40,982 nucleotides of DNA from Oscillospiraceae bacterium (GTDB lineage Bacteria; Bacillota; Clostridia; Oscillospirales; Oscillospiraceae): contig JAFQZN010000037.1 in the NCBI GenBank assembly GCA_017405865.1, forward strand, positions 1 to 40,982, read 5' to 3'. Position 1 is the first letter of the stretch. Each line of letters starts with the position of its first letter. The translations under genes were made by a program, and so were the position numbers. Positions 40,845-40,982 of the stretch are shown here, piece by piece. Below the pieces are notes generated by a model. The model worked only from the letters and a program-made list of their open reading frames with translations. It was not told the DNA's origin and did no database searches.

Positions 40845-40982
40845 CAGACTGTCAAAAAAGTCCGTAACCGTCAAAATCATTAAAACATTTTTTTGGATTA
40901 TTTCCCTGTTCAAACGTTTTCTATTTTTACAGGTTTTTCTAACAATTTAGGATCCAAAAAGCTTGCTTCGCAAGGATTTTGA
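40845..40982. other. AT-rich right edge, no gene seen
   Basis: Distinctly AT-richer than the rest of the window. A small hairpin CTTGC / GCAAG near 40962-40975, followed by CTTTTTGG when read on the minus strand, could be the terminator of a minus-strand gene beyond the edge. Confidence 0.4.

Overview
The window looks like chromosome from a GC-rich Clostridia, most likely an Oscillospiraceae-type gut or rumen anaerobe. The evidence is a primary sigma factor with sigma-70-type promoters (TTGACA / TATAAT, often with an extended TGn -10), strong GGAGG ribosome binding sites, lipoprotein signal peptides without outer-membrane proteins, an S-layer-homology (SLH) surface protein, MEP-pathway isoprenoid genes, a type A-like RNase P RNA and a starch-type ABC uptake locus. 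This assignment is inference from gene content; no 16S gene is present.

Left part (1-12.4 kb). The 5' portion of a giant secreted protein runs off the left edge: five beta-sandwich-like repeats, a PHP-type metallohydrolase domain and cysteine-rich GH repeats. Then come a small peptide gene with DPT repeats directly behind adenosine deaminase, a selenium/molybdenum-hydroxylase pair (yqeB-selD) with a divergent ModE-like regulator, and a type Ic aspartate aminotransferase.

Middle (12.5-26.7 kb). A three-gene operon encodes a STAS-kinase fusion, a PHP phosphoesterase and an MscS channel. It is followed by an alpha-glucan uptake locus: ABC ATPase, two permeases and a binding protein carrying an extra C-terminal starch-binding-like domain. 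Beside it lie a GH53 endo-galactanase operon, a divergent GH13 lipoprotein amylase and a membrane-anchored PstS-like protein. Two almost identical 150-bp palindromic elements (12541-12690 and 26566-26715), each flanked by a 3-bp direct repeat, bracket this region and look like a mobile MITE family.

Right part (26.7-41 kb). A DUF1295 membrane enzyme, tRNA-Pro(UGG), a trmB gene with no stop codon that reads in frame into NADP-isocitrate dehydrogenase, rpoD, a second giant surface protein (repeats, PnrA/BMP-like binding domain, GH repeats, three SLH domains), the murD-ispD-ispF-membrane protein operon, and rnpB.

The observations I would follow first are the trmB-icd in-frame fusion, the two MITE copies with target duplications, two apparently leaderless genes with identical 6-nt spacing from TATAAT to ATG, the PnrA-SLH giant protein, and the DPT-repeat peptide. 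I saw no CRISPR array, no transposase, no phage genes and no recognisable defence system.
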